The notes below the pieces were generated by a model. That model made no database searches and was not told the DNA's origin. It saw only the letters and a list, made by a program, of their open reading frames with translations. A stretch of DNA of 64,000 nt from assembly GCF_001723305.1 (NCBI RefSeq), contig NZ_LPWF01000023.1, positions 174,485-238,484 of the forward strand. The letters run 5' to 3'. Below, piece after piece: positions 48,005 to 56,594 of this stretch; positions within the stretch are counted from its first letter, which is position 1, and each line of letters opens with the position of its first letter. Both the position numbers and the translations under genes were made by a program. This DNA is from Methyloceanibacter superfactus. GTDB lineage: Bacteria; Pseudomonadota; Alphaproteobacteria; Rhizobiales; Methyloligellaceae.

Positions 48005-49365
48005 ATGTCGCCCAAGTCATTGCTCTTACCCATTTTTTTGCTTTTCAGCCTGTGTCTTTGGCCGGCGCTCACGACGCCGGCGTTCGCGCAAGACGGCGAT
48101 ATGACGTGGCAGTTTTCCGAAGCCAACGATCCTGACAACAAAGGCGCCATGACCGCGCGGCTCGTCTATGGCGTGCCCGAGACCGACAATGTGCAGGTGA
48201 TGGGCGTCTGTGACGCACGGCCCAGCACCGGCGTCAAGTTTTCCAGCATGACCTTCGGCGCCGACATCGGCGATCTGGCCAATGGGGCCGATGCGGAGTT
48301 GCGCTTTTCCGGCGGAGGCTTCGAGCAGACGCTGAAAGGCAATGTCCAGCGCGCCGCCGAAGAAGGCTTGAACGGCGTCCATCTCGACATCGAGCACGGC
48401 GACAAGCTGTGGACTGCCTTCGCCGAGAAGGACATGCTCGACTATCAGGTGCCGGGCTACCGCGCCGCGCCGCTCAAGCTCGAGCCCGGCCGCGACAAGA
48501 TCAAGTCCTTCATCGAGGCCTGCCGCACTTACGAGAAAGCCGTTCTTGGCGATCAAACAACCAGCACCGCAGAAACCGGCGACGAGAGCCCCGAGCTGGA
48601 CGCCTTCAACAGCGCCAAGGAGCTCGGCACGGTCGCCGGCTTCGAGGCCTTCCTGTCGAACTATTCGTCGGGCTTCTATGCGGACTTGGCGCGCGCCTAT
48701 ATCGACAAGCTCAACGCCGCCAGCAAACCGCAAGCCGCCGCGCCGCCGCCTCCCCCGGCTGCGCCGCCTGCGCCGGCCGAGGTGACCACCGCGCCCGGCC
48801 CGGACCCGTCCTGCCGGAGCCTCTCGTCATTGCGGTCACAAGGGTCTAGCGCGAACGCGAAGCTCATCGTCATCAACAAGTCGGGCATGTATCGCAGCGT
48901 CATGTGGATCGATTTCAACGGCCAGCCGAAGGACTATGGCGGTCTCAACACCGGCGATCAGATGACACTCGACACCTTCGTGGGTCATCCGTGGATGATC
49001 GCCGACGGACCGGGCGATTGCATCGAGATCGTCATGCCACACCCCGGCACCCGCGTGGTGACGCTCACCGGACCGGGGGGCACGGTGCAGACGGCCCCGG
49101 CGCCCCAGAAGAAGGCGGCGCCAGCACCGGCGCCGGCGCCGAAGAAGGCCGCGGCACCGAAATGCCGCTCGCGGTCCGTCCTCATCGACGGCAAATGCAT
49201 CCTGAAGAGCAACGCGCCAGGCTATTGCGGGCCCGGCTACCGCGTGAAGAACGGCAAATGCGTGCCCGGCGCCTATGTCCCGCCGAAGCGGTCGAAGCCG
49301 TCAGGGCATGGCTGCCCACCTGACCAATCTGGAGCCCGCAGGAGCTCTGTCACTACGACGATTAG
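48005..49365 (+). CDS. secreted multidomain protein with a VHL-like beta domain, frameshifted at its end
   Basis: About 453 residues. Signal peptide to PAFAQ; an N-terminal domain (residues about 30-185); a helical segment ELDAFNSAKELGTVAGFEAFL; a Pro/Ala linker; then residues about 270-345 resembling the beta domain of the von Hippel-Lindau protein: LIVINKSGMYRSVMWIDFNG, QPKDYGGLNTGD and FVGHPWMIADG parallel the human N-R-S, W-L-N-F-D-G, Y-P-L-P-G and G-H-W-L-F-D pattern. A second Pro/Lys/Ala linker leads to a Cys-rich tail (CRSRSVLIDGKCI, GYCGPGYRVKNGKC). A base loss near 49322 hides the true end IWSPQELCHYDD, whose stop at 49365 abuts the P450 gene. Span is 3n+2. Confidence 0.75.
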
Positions 49366-49366
49366 C

Positions 49367-50620
49367 CTAGGCGGCTTTGCGCGATTGGCTGACGTTGAGC
49401 CGCACCGGCAGCGCCTTGACGCCGCGTAGGCCGAAGCGCTCGATCCATTGGATGTCGCCCGGTGCAGCCAGCGCCAAGCCGGGAAAGCGTCCATACAAAC
49501 GGCCAAGCGCGGCCTGCGTCTCGACGCGGGCGAGTTGCATGCCGAGGCAGAAATGAATGCCCGAGCTGAACACCACATGCGGGTTCGGAAAGCGGTCGAG
49601 CTTCAATGTCTCCGGCTCATCGAACACCGCCGGGTCGTAGTTGGCGCCGGCCAACAGGCCCATGACGATGTCGCCGCGCCGAAGCTCCTGACCGAAGAAG
49701 ACGCAATCCCGCGCGGCGTAACGCGGCTTGGTGCTCTGCACCGGCGAGCTGTAGCGCGCCAGCTCCTCCACCGCGCGCTCCATACGGGTCTCCGGATCGG
49801 CCAGTAGATAAGCCTTCTGCTCAGGGTTCTGCTCGAGCGCGACGATGCTGTCCTCGATCAGATGCGTCGTCGTCTCGAAGCCCGCGAAGAGCAGGAGAAA
49901 GACCATGGAAACGAGCTCGTCCTCGTTGAGCTTGTCGCCGTCCTCCTCCGCCCGAACCAGTTCGGCGATCAGCCCCTCGCGCGGCTCGTGCCGGCACGCC
50001 TCGATCTGATCGCGCACATAAGTGATGACGCTGCCCATGGAGAGAAAGGCACGGAAAATGCCGAAGCTGCTGCGCATCGACATCGCCGTCTTCGCCCAGG
50101 CCGAGAAGATGTCACGGTCGTGGTCCGGCAGACCGAGCAACTCGCAGATCACCTCGAGCGGCAGACGGCGCGCATACGCGCTGGCGAGATCGGCCTCGTC
50201 GCGCCCTTCGAACTCATCGAGGATCGTATCGGCGATCCCCTCGATATTCGCGCGCATGTCCCGCACATGGCGGCGCTGGAAAGCCTGATCCACCAGTTTG
50301 CGCAAGCGCCGATGATCGGGCTCGTCCTTCAGCAGCATATTGTTGGTGAGAAGCTTGAGCGACCGCGGCATCCACCAGCTCATGCCCGCCACGCCGGACT
50401 TCCCCGCATGCCGCGACTCCTGCACGAACGCCGCGTTGTCCTTGACCATCGCCAACGTCGCCGCGTGGGTCGTGGTGACCCAGACCTTGCCGACAAAGGG
50501 AAGCTTCACGGGGACGATCGGCCCCGCCGCGCGCAACGCCGCGAACAGCGGAAACGGGTCCGCCTTGGTGCTTGCGCTTTCGAAGTCGAACTTGAGCGGC
50601 GCGCTCAATCGATAAGGCAT
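49367..50620 (-). CDS. cytochrome P450
   Basis: A 417-residue soluble P450. The I-helix is LLLFAGFETTTHLI, the ExxR is VEELARYSSPVQSTKPR-like with ELARY, and the haem-binding loop is FSSGIHFCLGMQLARVE with the cysteine ligand. Class I bacterial type, needing separate ferredoxin and reductase, which are not in this window. Substrate unknown. Its stop lies one base from the convergent secreted protein. Confidence 0.95.
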   Translation of the reverse strand: MPYRLSAPLKFDFESASTKADPFPLFAALRAAGPIVPVKLPFVGKVWVTTTHAATLAMVKDNAAFVQESRHAGKSGVAGMSWWMPRSLKLLTNNMLLKDEPDHRRLRKLVDQAFQRRHVRDMRANIEGIADTILDEFEGRDEADLASAYARRLPLEVICELLGLPDHDRDIFSAWAKTAMSMRSSFGIFRAFLSMGSVITYVRDQIEACRHEPREGLIAELVRAEEDGDKLNEDELVSMVFLLLFAGFETTTHLIEDSIVALEQNPEQKAYLLADPETRMERAVEELARYSSPVQSTKPRYAARDCVFFGQELRRGDIVMGLLAGANYDPAVFDEPETLKLDRFPNPHVVFSSGIHFCLGMQLARVETQAALGRLYGRFPGLALAAPGDIQWIERFGLRGVKALPVRLNVSQSRKAA

Positions 50621-50687
50621 GGGCCAATCTTCTCTGGGACCGGGAATTCAGCCGAATATCGAACGATTCCCCGATCCTGACAAAGCA

Positions 50688-50721
50688 AAGCGGCCCCGGA
50701 ATGACGATCCCAGGGCCGCTT
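50688..50721 (-). terminator. hairpin terminator of the small conserved gene
   Basis: AAGCGGCCC (50688-50696) pairs with GGGCCGCTT (50713-50721), 9 perfect base pairs, followed on the minus strand by TTGCTTTG. It lies 30 bases past the stop of the gene at 50751-51014 and before the P450 start. Confidence 0.6.
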
Positions 50722-50750
50722 CAAGCACGTCCGAATTCGAAGGCGCGGGG

Positions 50751-51014
50751 TTAGCGCCCCAAATCGCGCCAGCTCTGCTCGCGCACGTCGACGCCGTAAT
50801 AGGACGCCGCCTTCTTGATGTTGGCGAAGGCCAGGTCGCGGTCGCTGTCCGAAACGCCGTCGACCTGATCGAAGCGCGCCAGGGCATCCCTGACATGGTT
50901 CGCGTCCGTCAGCGGCTCTTTGCGCTGCAGCGGAAAGGCGAAGACGCTTTCGGGCAACTCCGCGCGATTGTGAATCTTGCCGTGCTCCGTATCGGGGCTC
51001 CAAGTGGCTTGCAT
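50751..51014 (-). CDS. small conserved protein of unknown function
   Basis: An 87-residue soluble protein with the pattern KIHNRAELPESVFAFPLQRK, EPLTDANHVRDALARFDQV and RDLAFANIKKAASYYGV. This pattern recurs in a small uncharacterised family (a DUF, possibly DUF6582) often seen in Actinobacteria and Rhizobiales and in phage-head gene contexts; here there are no phage genes. RBS AGGAG lies upstream of ATG 51014. Confidence 0.7.
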   Translation of the reverse strand: MQATWSPDTEHGKIHNRAELPESVFAFPLQRKEPLTDANHVRDALARFDQVDGVSDSDRDLAFANIKKAASYYGVDVREQSWRDLGR

Positions 51015-51071
51015 GGACTGACTCCTCCTAGGGTTGGGACTTAGGCTTCGTTCCCTGCAAATTCTCTTGCG

Positions 51072-51551
51072 TCAGCGCTTTCGCGTTTTCGGTCCGCTAG
51101 CCTCGCCGAGGTCCGGAACATCCTCGCCGAGCGCCGTGGCCAAATCGATCAGATGATCCTGCTCCTGGACGAGAATCTCGCGAATCTGCTCCGCCATGGC
51201 GAACTCGCCCAGCGCCTCGCACTGGCGGACCCGCGTACGGTAATTGCGAATGGTTTCGGCCTCATTATCCAGGTCGAATTTCAGCATATCCCGCGCTTTT
51301 TCCGAAGTTTTGACCGGCTTTGCGGTGACGCTCGGCATCTCGCCGAGATAGTCGATCTGCCGGGAGATTGTGAGAGCGTGCTGCAGCTCCTCGTGCGCAT
51401 GCTGCTCCAGCTGACTGGAGATGCTCATATACTCCGCGCCCTTGAGCACCTGCGAGTAGACGACATAGGCGATGATCGCCTGGTACTCGCGCGAAAGGTC
51501 CTCGTTCAAAAGCTTCGCCAATTTGCTGCGTGTGACGCTGTCTCCAGCCAT
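51072..51551 (-). CDS. ferritin-like diiron protein
   Basis: A 159-residue four-helix bundle with likely diiron ligands: Glu in EDLSREYQAIIAYVVYS, Glu and His in QLEQHAHEELQHALT, Glu in DNEAETIRNYRTRVR and Glu and His in LVQEQDHLIDLATAL. It is bacterioferritin-like but lacks the haem Met context of the bfr protein at 38385. Start at 51551, directly after GGAGGAAGAC. Probably an iron store or peroxide-detoxifying protein. Confidence 0.85.
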   Translation of the reverse strand: MAGDSVTRSKLAKLLNEDLSREYQAIIAYVVYSQVLKGAEYMSISSQLEQHAHEELQHALTISRQIDYLGEMPSVTAKPVKTSEKARDMLKFDLDNEAETIRNYRTRVRQCEALGEFAMAEQIREILVQEQDHLIDLATALGEDVPDLGEASGPKTRKR

Positions 51552-51770
51552 GTCTTCCTCCTTGGGTGCTCGGCTCGTTCGCCTGCAGGCATCGTTACGC
51601 GTCGCTAATAGGTATACCTGCACTGTGTGCAACGCGAGCGGCGGCTATTGAGTTTCCGTTGCACTCGTTGAAACCTGTAAGCAAACTCTGAAAAGCGAGC
51701 GTTGGTTTGTCGGTATTTCCTCTTTCACAACTCGCCACGGGCAAATAAGCGCCAGGCAGGACGAGACGCC

Positions 51771-52239
51771 ATGCAGCAATTGATCTCTTCATTTCCGGCG
51801 CTTTGCTATTGCGTAGCGCTCGTGCTCGGGTTCCTGGAGGTTCCGCAACCCTTCGGCAGCGCGGCACTCACGCCGCTCCTCCAATGGATGCTGTCGCTCG
51901 GCCTCGGCCTGCCGAGCCTTTGGGCCGCGCTCTCGCACGCGGTCTTCTCCGAGCGGGTCGCCGCATCGATCGGCTGGGCGCCAAGCCCGTTTCAGAAGGA
52001 GATTGCCGGCGCCAATCTCGGCATCGGGCTCGGCGCCATTGCGGCCTCGGCGCTCGGGCCGCAAGCCGCCTGGGCCATGACCATCATGCGCCGGCTTCCT
52101 GTGGAGTGCGGCATCGGTCCACATCGCCGACATGGTGCGGCGGAAGAATTTCGCCATCAACAATGCCGGACCGATCTTCTGGTGGGACATGCTCATCCCG
52201 CTCACGCTGTTCATCGCGCTGGTCATTCACGCAAGCTGA
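51771..52239 (+). CDS. small polytopic membrane protein, frameshifted
   Basis: About 156 residues and four membrane helices: SFPALCYCVALVLGFLEVP, LQWMLSLGLGLPSLWAALS, IAGANLGIGLGAIAASALG and, after a frame change near 52093, the restored AGFLWSAASVHIADMVRRKN and FWWDMLIPLTLFIALVIH. The pattern resembles uncharacterised membrane proteins of the DUF6790 kind. The span is 3n+1, so one base is extra or two are missing. No function known. Confidence 0.65.
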
Positions 52240-52347
52240 GGCAATGTGGCGGGCTCAAGCGGCCCGCACCGCCATCATGCGGTCCAGCGCGACGGCTTCC
52301 GCCTGCCGCAAGGACTCCTGCGATTTTGCCGCGCAACAATCGCCGGC

Positions 52348-52704
52348 TCAGCCAGCCCCGCAGTGAACGGCGAGCCAGATTGTCGGCGGCTCGGCGCGGG
52401 TCCAGGTCACCCGATGGCGGCAATGGGCGGGAAGGCAGAGCCAATCGCCCTCCTCCAGCGCCCGGTCCTCGTGCTCGCCCTCGATCCGCAGCCGCGCGGC
52501 ACCCGCCACCAAGAGCACGAACTCGTCGCTCTCCTGGTCGTACCATTCGCCGTCGGGGGTCGCCTGGCCGGTGGAGACGATGCGCTCCACCCGCAAGCCC
52601 GGCCGCCTCAGCAGGATATCGACCACTTCTTCCGGAAGCGGCTGCGCCGGCAGGTCCCGACGCACGCTTCCCGTTGTCGGCGCGCCATCGGCCTCAGGGG
52701 ACAA
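52348..52704 (-). CDS. cupin-domain protein
   Basis: A 118-residue single cupin with motif 2 LCLPAHCRHRVTWT and a core ESDEFVLLVAGAARLRIEGE. The start overlaps the end of the lipoprotein gene by 11 bases, so both are on one transcript. Similar cupins are often called regulators or isomerases without proof; the substrate is unknown. Confidence 0.8.
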   Translation of the reverse strand: MSPEADGAPTTGSVRRDLPAQPLPEEVVDILLRRPGLRVERIVSTGQATPDGEWYDQESDEFVLLVAGAARLRIEGEHEDRALEEGDWLCLPAHCRHRVTWTRAEPPTIWLAVHCGAG

Positions 52705-53140
52705 GATGCGTCACCTGATAGAAGCGCTCCAGCCACTTGCCGTCCTGTTTGACCAGGATCGCGGTGATGAACACCTTGTGGTCCTCGATCCGTTCGCCTT
52801 TGAACGATCCGTCCAGCTTGGCGGTCACCGTCCGCATGGCGGCATCCGGCCCCAGCAGCACGACGGTCGGCTCGGAAAGATCGGTTTGCTCGTATTTGAG
52901 ATCGGGCAGCGATGCGATGACCTCCGCGACCGAGCGCGGCGCACCGTAATAGGGCGTGACCGACACATGGTCCGGCGTTATCAAGGCCTTGATAGCCGCG
53001 GCGTCCTGCGCCTCGAAGGCCTCGTCGAGCTTGCCCACGGCATTGTCGACTGCCTCGATGGTGGCCACGTCCCCCGACTGGCTGCACGCCGCGGCGGCGG
53101 TCAGGATAACAAAACACATCGCGGCAAGAAGCGTCCGCAT
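52694..53140 (-). CDS. lipoprotein with SnoaL/DUF4440-like domain
   Basis: A 148-residue protein with a lipobox (LTAAAACSQ) after a short signal. The mature part has the NTF2-like pattern AVDNAVGKLDEAFEAQDAAAIKALI, VSVTPYYG and KVFITAILVKQDGKWLERFYQ. Start 53140 is set by AAGGAG seven bases upstream. NTF2-like domains bind small ligands; no catalytic residues are identifiable. Operon with the cupin. Confidence 0.78.
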   Translation of the reverse strand: MRTLLAAMCFVILTAAAACSQSGDVATIEAVDNAVGKLDEAFEAQDAAAIKALITPDHVSVTPYYGAPRSVAEVIASLPDLKYEQTDLSEPTVVLLGPDAAMRTVTAKLDGSFKGERIEDHKVFITAILVKQDGKWLERFYQVTHLVP

Positions 53141-53221
53141 GCTATTCTCCTTTGGTCGATGTTGACTGTTGTTGCTCGTTCGCATTTGACTCCGTCCGGC
53201 GCAATCGCACAACAGGCCGCC

Positions 53222-53845
53222 ATGACAGATTCTCCCTCATCGCTCACCCGCGACCGCCCGTTCGTTAAGGGGCGCGCCGCCCTGCTCGTCATCGACGTGC
53301 AAAACGGCACCTGCGGACCAGCCGAGGTGGAAGCCAGGCCTGAGTTTTACAAGGCCACGGCGCTGCGCGTGATCCCGAATATCGCTGCCCTCATCGCCGC
53401 CTTCCGGGGCGCCGGGCTCGAGATCATCTATACGGTGATCGAGAATCTGACCGCGGACGGACGCGACCGCAGCCTCGACTACAAGCTCTCCGGCATGGGG
53501 TTCCCGAAGGGCTCGCACGAATCTCAGGTGGTCCCGGAACTCGCCCCGCTCGCCGACGAGTTGGTCTTGCCCAAGAGCTCCTCGTCGGTATTCAACTCGA
53601 CCAATCTCGACTATCTGCTGCGCAATATCGGCATCGAGGACGTGGTCGTGACCGGCTACCTCACCGACCAGTGTATCGACCATGCGGTGAAGGACGGGGC
53701 CGACCGGGGTTACTACATGACTTGCGCGCATGATGCTTGTGCCGCCGAGACGGAAGCGCGGCACGCAGCCGCCATCCAATGCTTCCAGGGCTATTGCCGA
53801 CTGCTCTCCACCGAGGAACTCCTCGACCTCGTCCCCTTGAGTTGA
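53222..53845 (+). CDS. isochorismatase-family cysteine hydrolase
   Basis: A 207-residue hydrolase with the family triad: Asp in LLVIDVQNGTCG, Lys in ELVLPKSSSSVFNST and Cys in YLTDQCIDHAVKDG. It is not close to the biuret-type enzyme at 28916. Acts on an amide or a carbonyl-heteroatom bond of unknown substrate. ATG 53222 is chosen because a longer reading would run into the divergent lipoprotein gene. It is convergent with the cysteine-rich lipoprotein. Confidence 0.85.
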   Translation: MTDSPSSLTRDRPFVKGRAALLVIDVQNGTCGPAEVEARPEFYKATALRVIPNIAALIAAFRGAGLEIIYTVIENLTADGRDRSLDYKLSGMGFPKGSHESQVVPELAPLADELVLPKSSSSVFNSTNLDYLLRNIGIEDVVVTGYLTDQCIDHAVKDGADRGYYMTCAHDACAAETEARHAAAIQCFQGYCRLLSTEELLDLVPLS

Positions 53846-53857
53846 CTTGCCCCGCCT

Positions 53858-54406
53858 TTATTCGTTCACGAGTTTCAGATCGAATGGCTTGAGGTGCTCC
53901 TCGCTTTTGAGGGACTCCGTGAGGCCCAGCATGTCCTTCACCCTGGCCGAGGAATAGAGGCCGGTGGTGCAGGTCTGCTCGGAGTAGGTATCCGTGACGA
54001 TCACGTAAGGGCTCTCCTTCGTGACGATATTGCAGGAGCAGACGGCCTTGGTCGGATCATCCTTATCCACGATGCAAGGACGATCGTAGCAATTCGCCCA
54101 GGGCCTATCGTTGTTACAGGAGGCATAGCTCTTGACCGGGAAATAGCGCGACACGACCTGCTTGCCTTCCGGACTGTCGATGGGCTCGTGGCACGGCGTG
54201 CCGCCGACGGAGTATCCGGTTTTCACGTCGCAGTCGCAGAAGACGGTGCCTTGTCCCTCTTCGATCGGGGTGCATTTCGCCGTCGTGCACAGCGCATAGG
54301 TGCTCTCGCACACGATATTCGTTGGCTTCGTCTCATCGCTGCTGCAACCCGCAAGAGCGAACGCCCCGAGCGATAGGAGTGAGAGCGTCAAAACTGTCTT
54401 CAACAT
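53858..54406 (-). CDS. cysteine-rich lipoprotein of unknown function
   Basis: A 182-residue lipoprotein (lipobox ALAGCSS) with about 12 cysteines in the mature part, in spaced groups: VCESTYALCTTAKCTP, VFCDCDVKTG, SCNNDRPWANCYDRPC and VCSCNIVTK. Two tandem modules are suggested, each with C-x(n)-YALC or NCYDRPC followed by a CDC or CSC pair. Start 54406 has GGAGG upstream. Probably disulphide-linked at the outer membrane; function unknown. Confidence 0.75.
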   Translation of the reverse strand: MLKTVLTLSLLSLGAFALAGCSSDETKPTNIVCESTYALCTTAKCTPIEEGQGTVFCDCDVKTGYSVGGTPCHEPIDSPEGKQVVSRYFPVKSYASCNNDRPWANCYDRPCIVDKDDPTKAVCSCNIVTKESPYVIVTDTYSEQTCTTGLYSSARVKDMLGLTESLKSEEHLKPFDLKLVNE

Positions 54407-54493
54407 GCGGCACCTCCTGCGGCGGCGAACGTAGCAAGGACACGGCGACACGCCCAGACCTATGCAGGACACCGTTAGCGCGCGGTTAGCACC

Positions 54494-55759
54494 TCAATAA
54501 ACCTCTGCGTAGCGCGCGCAGAGCTCGTCCGGCGCCAACTCGGCGACAAAAGCGAGCTCGGACCGCTTGTGGCGGAGATAGGCCTCGAAGAAGGTCGGCC
54601 CCAACCAGCCCTCCACTGTCTCGCTCGCCGCCATGACGTCGAGCGCCTCGCCCAAAGAGTGCGGCAACGGCCGGCTTGATTCCGGCAAGGCGAGGTTCCG
54701 CGCAAGTCCGTCGGCGCCGGCGAAGATCAGCGCGCCGAGGGCCATGTAAGGACTGGCGGCGGCATCGCAGACACGGAACTCGAGATTGAACTGCGCCGCC
54801 CTTTGCTTCCCGTCAGCCGCCTCGAACACGGGACACACACGCAGAGCCGCGCCGCGGTCTTGGGACTCGATATTGGCGACGGTCGGCGCCCATCGGTTCG
54901 GCGTCAGCCGCAAATAGGAGGCCGGCGACGGCGCGGTGATGGCGCAGATCGCCTCCATGTGATGCAGCACGCCCGCGGCGAAATGGATCGCCGCCGCGCT
55001 CAAGCCGAATGGACCATGGGGATCGTAGGTGGCGGGCGCACCCTCCTCCTCGTGCAAGCTGAAATGGATATGCACGCCATTGCCCGCGCCGTCGGCCACC
55101 GGCATCGGCGAGAAGATGGCGCGATTGTCCAAGCGGAAGGCGGCGCCCCGCGCCATCTCGCGGGTGATCACGCCTTGATCGGCCGCGCGCAGCGCCGTCT
55201 CAGGCGCCACCGTGACCTCGTATTGCCGTGGCCCATACTCGGCGAGGAAGGAGTCCGGCTTGGCGCTCGCCGCGCGGATCGCGCCCGTCAGCATCTCCCC
55301 AAACACGCCTTGGCGGCGGAAGGCGCTCAGACTGTAGGCGTGACCAGGCAGATCCTCGACGCCGGTATAGACGAACTCCTGCTCGAAGGCGGCGATCAGG
55401 TGAAGTCCGCCTGCCCGCTTCAGCGCCGCCACCGCGCGCCGCAGGAAGTTGCGCACGCAACACTCCCAGGGGCTGCCATCGATGTTGCAGATGTCGCCGA
55501 GAAAGAAATGCTCCGGCGCCGAGCCGTCGCGAAAATCCACATGCACTTCCGCCGAGGGGTCCGGCACGATCATGAGATCGCCCCCGGTGCCGAACGGCGT
55601 ATCGAAGATCGGCCCGAAGCAGGTCTGCATCAGATTGGAGTGGGTCCAGCCGATGCCGGTCTTGCGCCGGGCGGGAAGCTCCGCGGCCGGAAAGCCCTTG
55701 CCCCGCACCAGCCCGGCGATGTCGCAGGTCCCAACGAAAATCAGTTCTTCGCGCAGCAT
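54494..55759 (-). CDS. glutamine synthetase-family ligase
   Basis: A 421-residue GS-fold enzyme. The catalytic domain has AAFEQEFVYTGVED, GNGVHIHFSLHEE, APTVANIESQDRGA and the C-terminal FNLEFRVCDAAASPYMALGA. The adenylylation loop of GlnA is missing, so it is not the housekeeping enzyme. Relatives ligate glutamate to amines, for example gamma-glutamylmethylamide or gamma-glutamylputrescine synthesis; methylamine use is plausible in a methylotroph but the other N-methylglutamate genes are not here. Start 55759 follows GAGGG. Monocistronic by appearance. Confidence 0.85.
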   Translation of the reverse strand: MLREELIFVGTCDIAGLVRGKGFPAAELPARRKTGIGWTHSNLMQTCFGPIFDTPFGTGGDLMIVPDPSAEVHVDFRDGSAPEHFFLGDICNIDGSPWECCVRNFLRRAVAALKRAGGLHLIAAFEQEFVYTGVEDLPGHAYSLSAFRRQGVFGEMLTGAIRAASAKPDSFLAEYGPRQYEVTVAPETALRAADQGVITREMARGAAFRLDNRAIFSPMPVADGAGNGVHIHFSLHEEEGAPATYDPHGPFGLSAAAIHFAAGVLHHMEAICAITAPSPASYLRLTPNRWAPTVANIESQDRGAALRVCPVFEAADGKQRAAQFNLEFRVCDAAASPYMALGALIFAGADGLARNLALPESSRPLPHSLGEALDVMAASETVEGWLGPTFFEAYLRHKRSELAFVAELAPDELCARYAEVY

Positions 55760-55846
55760 GACACCCTCGAGATCGGCTCGTGAGCGGCCAGTCTACGTCA
55801 AGCGGAGAAAAAAGACGTTACCCGCGAGATGGTCGTGATCGCGTCG

Positions 55847-56404
55847 TCACGAGCGGCGGATATGCGCCCGGAGCGGCTCGTTGGCCGTGGTCAGGAACTG
55901 CGCCGACAAGGTCCACAGCTCCTCGGCCTGGCTCTGAAACAGACCGGCATTGTCATGCCAGTAGTTCATGCCGAGCCGCATCGCCTCCATGGGGCTCTTG
56001 GCGGCAGCAAGATCGCGCGCCAGATCGAGGCCGGCATTCATATTGGCCTGGGCGATATCGACGAGCTTCTGATTGACGGCGAGCGCCGCCGGCATCGCCG
56101 CCTCGAAGGACTTCTCCAACGTTTGCACGGCGCTCTCGATCGCATCCTCGACCGGCTCTGACAGCCTCTCCTCCGGCTTGACCGCGTTGACCAGCACCGG
56201 CGGCTCTGGCGCAGGCGCCGGTGCGGGAGCTTTCGCCGTCTCGCGGATCACCGTCTCGTCCATCTTGGCGGCCGAGACGTGCTTCTTCGTCGGCGTCTTG
56301 CTCGCCGGCGCTTTGTTTGCCGAAGCCTTGTTTGCCGAAGCCTTGTTTGCCGGAGCCTTATTTTCCGAAGTCTTGGCTTGAGGTCGTTTCGGGCGAGTGG
56401 CCAT
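55847..56404 (-). CDS. phasin-family polyhydroxyalkanoate granule protein
   Basis: A 185-residue protein. The C-terminal 110 residues form the phasin helix (EDAIESAVQTLEKSFEAAMPA, QANMNAGLDLARDLAAAKSP and SQAEELWTLSAQFL). The N-terminal 70 residues are Lys/Ala/Pro-rich with repeats NKAPANKASANKASANKAPA, encoded by 15-base tandem repeats. Phasins coat PHA granules; the basic repeat may bind DNA or granule surface as in PhaM/PhaF-like proteins. Fits the C4 metabolism of the EMC region. Confidence 0.85.
   Translation of the reverse strand: MATRPKRPQAKTSENKAPANKASANKASANKAPASKTPTKKHVSAAKMDETVIRETAKAPAPAPAPEPPVLVNAVKPEERLSEPVEDAIESAVQTLEKSFEAAMPAALAVNQKLVDIAQANMNAGLDLARDLAAAKSPMEAMRLGMNYWHDNAGLFQSQAEELWTLSAQFLTTANEPLRAHIRRS
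56310..56369. repeat. four 15-base tandem repeats in the phasin gene
   Basis: Units of the form GCCTTGTTTGCCGAA at 56310-56324, 56325-56339, 56340-56354 and 56355-56369, with a few changes in the outer copies. They encode the five-residue NKASA-type repeat on the minus strand. In-frame units would let repeat number vary without breaking the protein. Confidence 0.8.
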
Positions 56405-56594
56405 GTGAGTTCCCCGCTATGCTGAGGGCCGCGCCTAATCCTTCATCACCGATGCCGCCGAATTGAGCGGATCGGCGATTAAGAACGCGTCCCGCGGCCA
56501 TTTTGCGGCGGTCCACGAAGAATACCGCCGGCCGCCAATAGAGTCTTGCACGAGCCGTGCCGCCTCGATCCCCTCGCCAAAACGCTTGGGTCCG

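Noticed and set aside
50751..51014. Small conserved gene considered as a prophage marker
   Set aside because: No other phage gene, attachment site or compositional shift is seen around it.
56310..56369. Short tandem repeats considered as a CRISPR array
   Set aside because: Units are 15 bases, directly abutting with no spacers, and translate as in-frame protein repeats.
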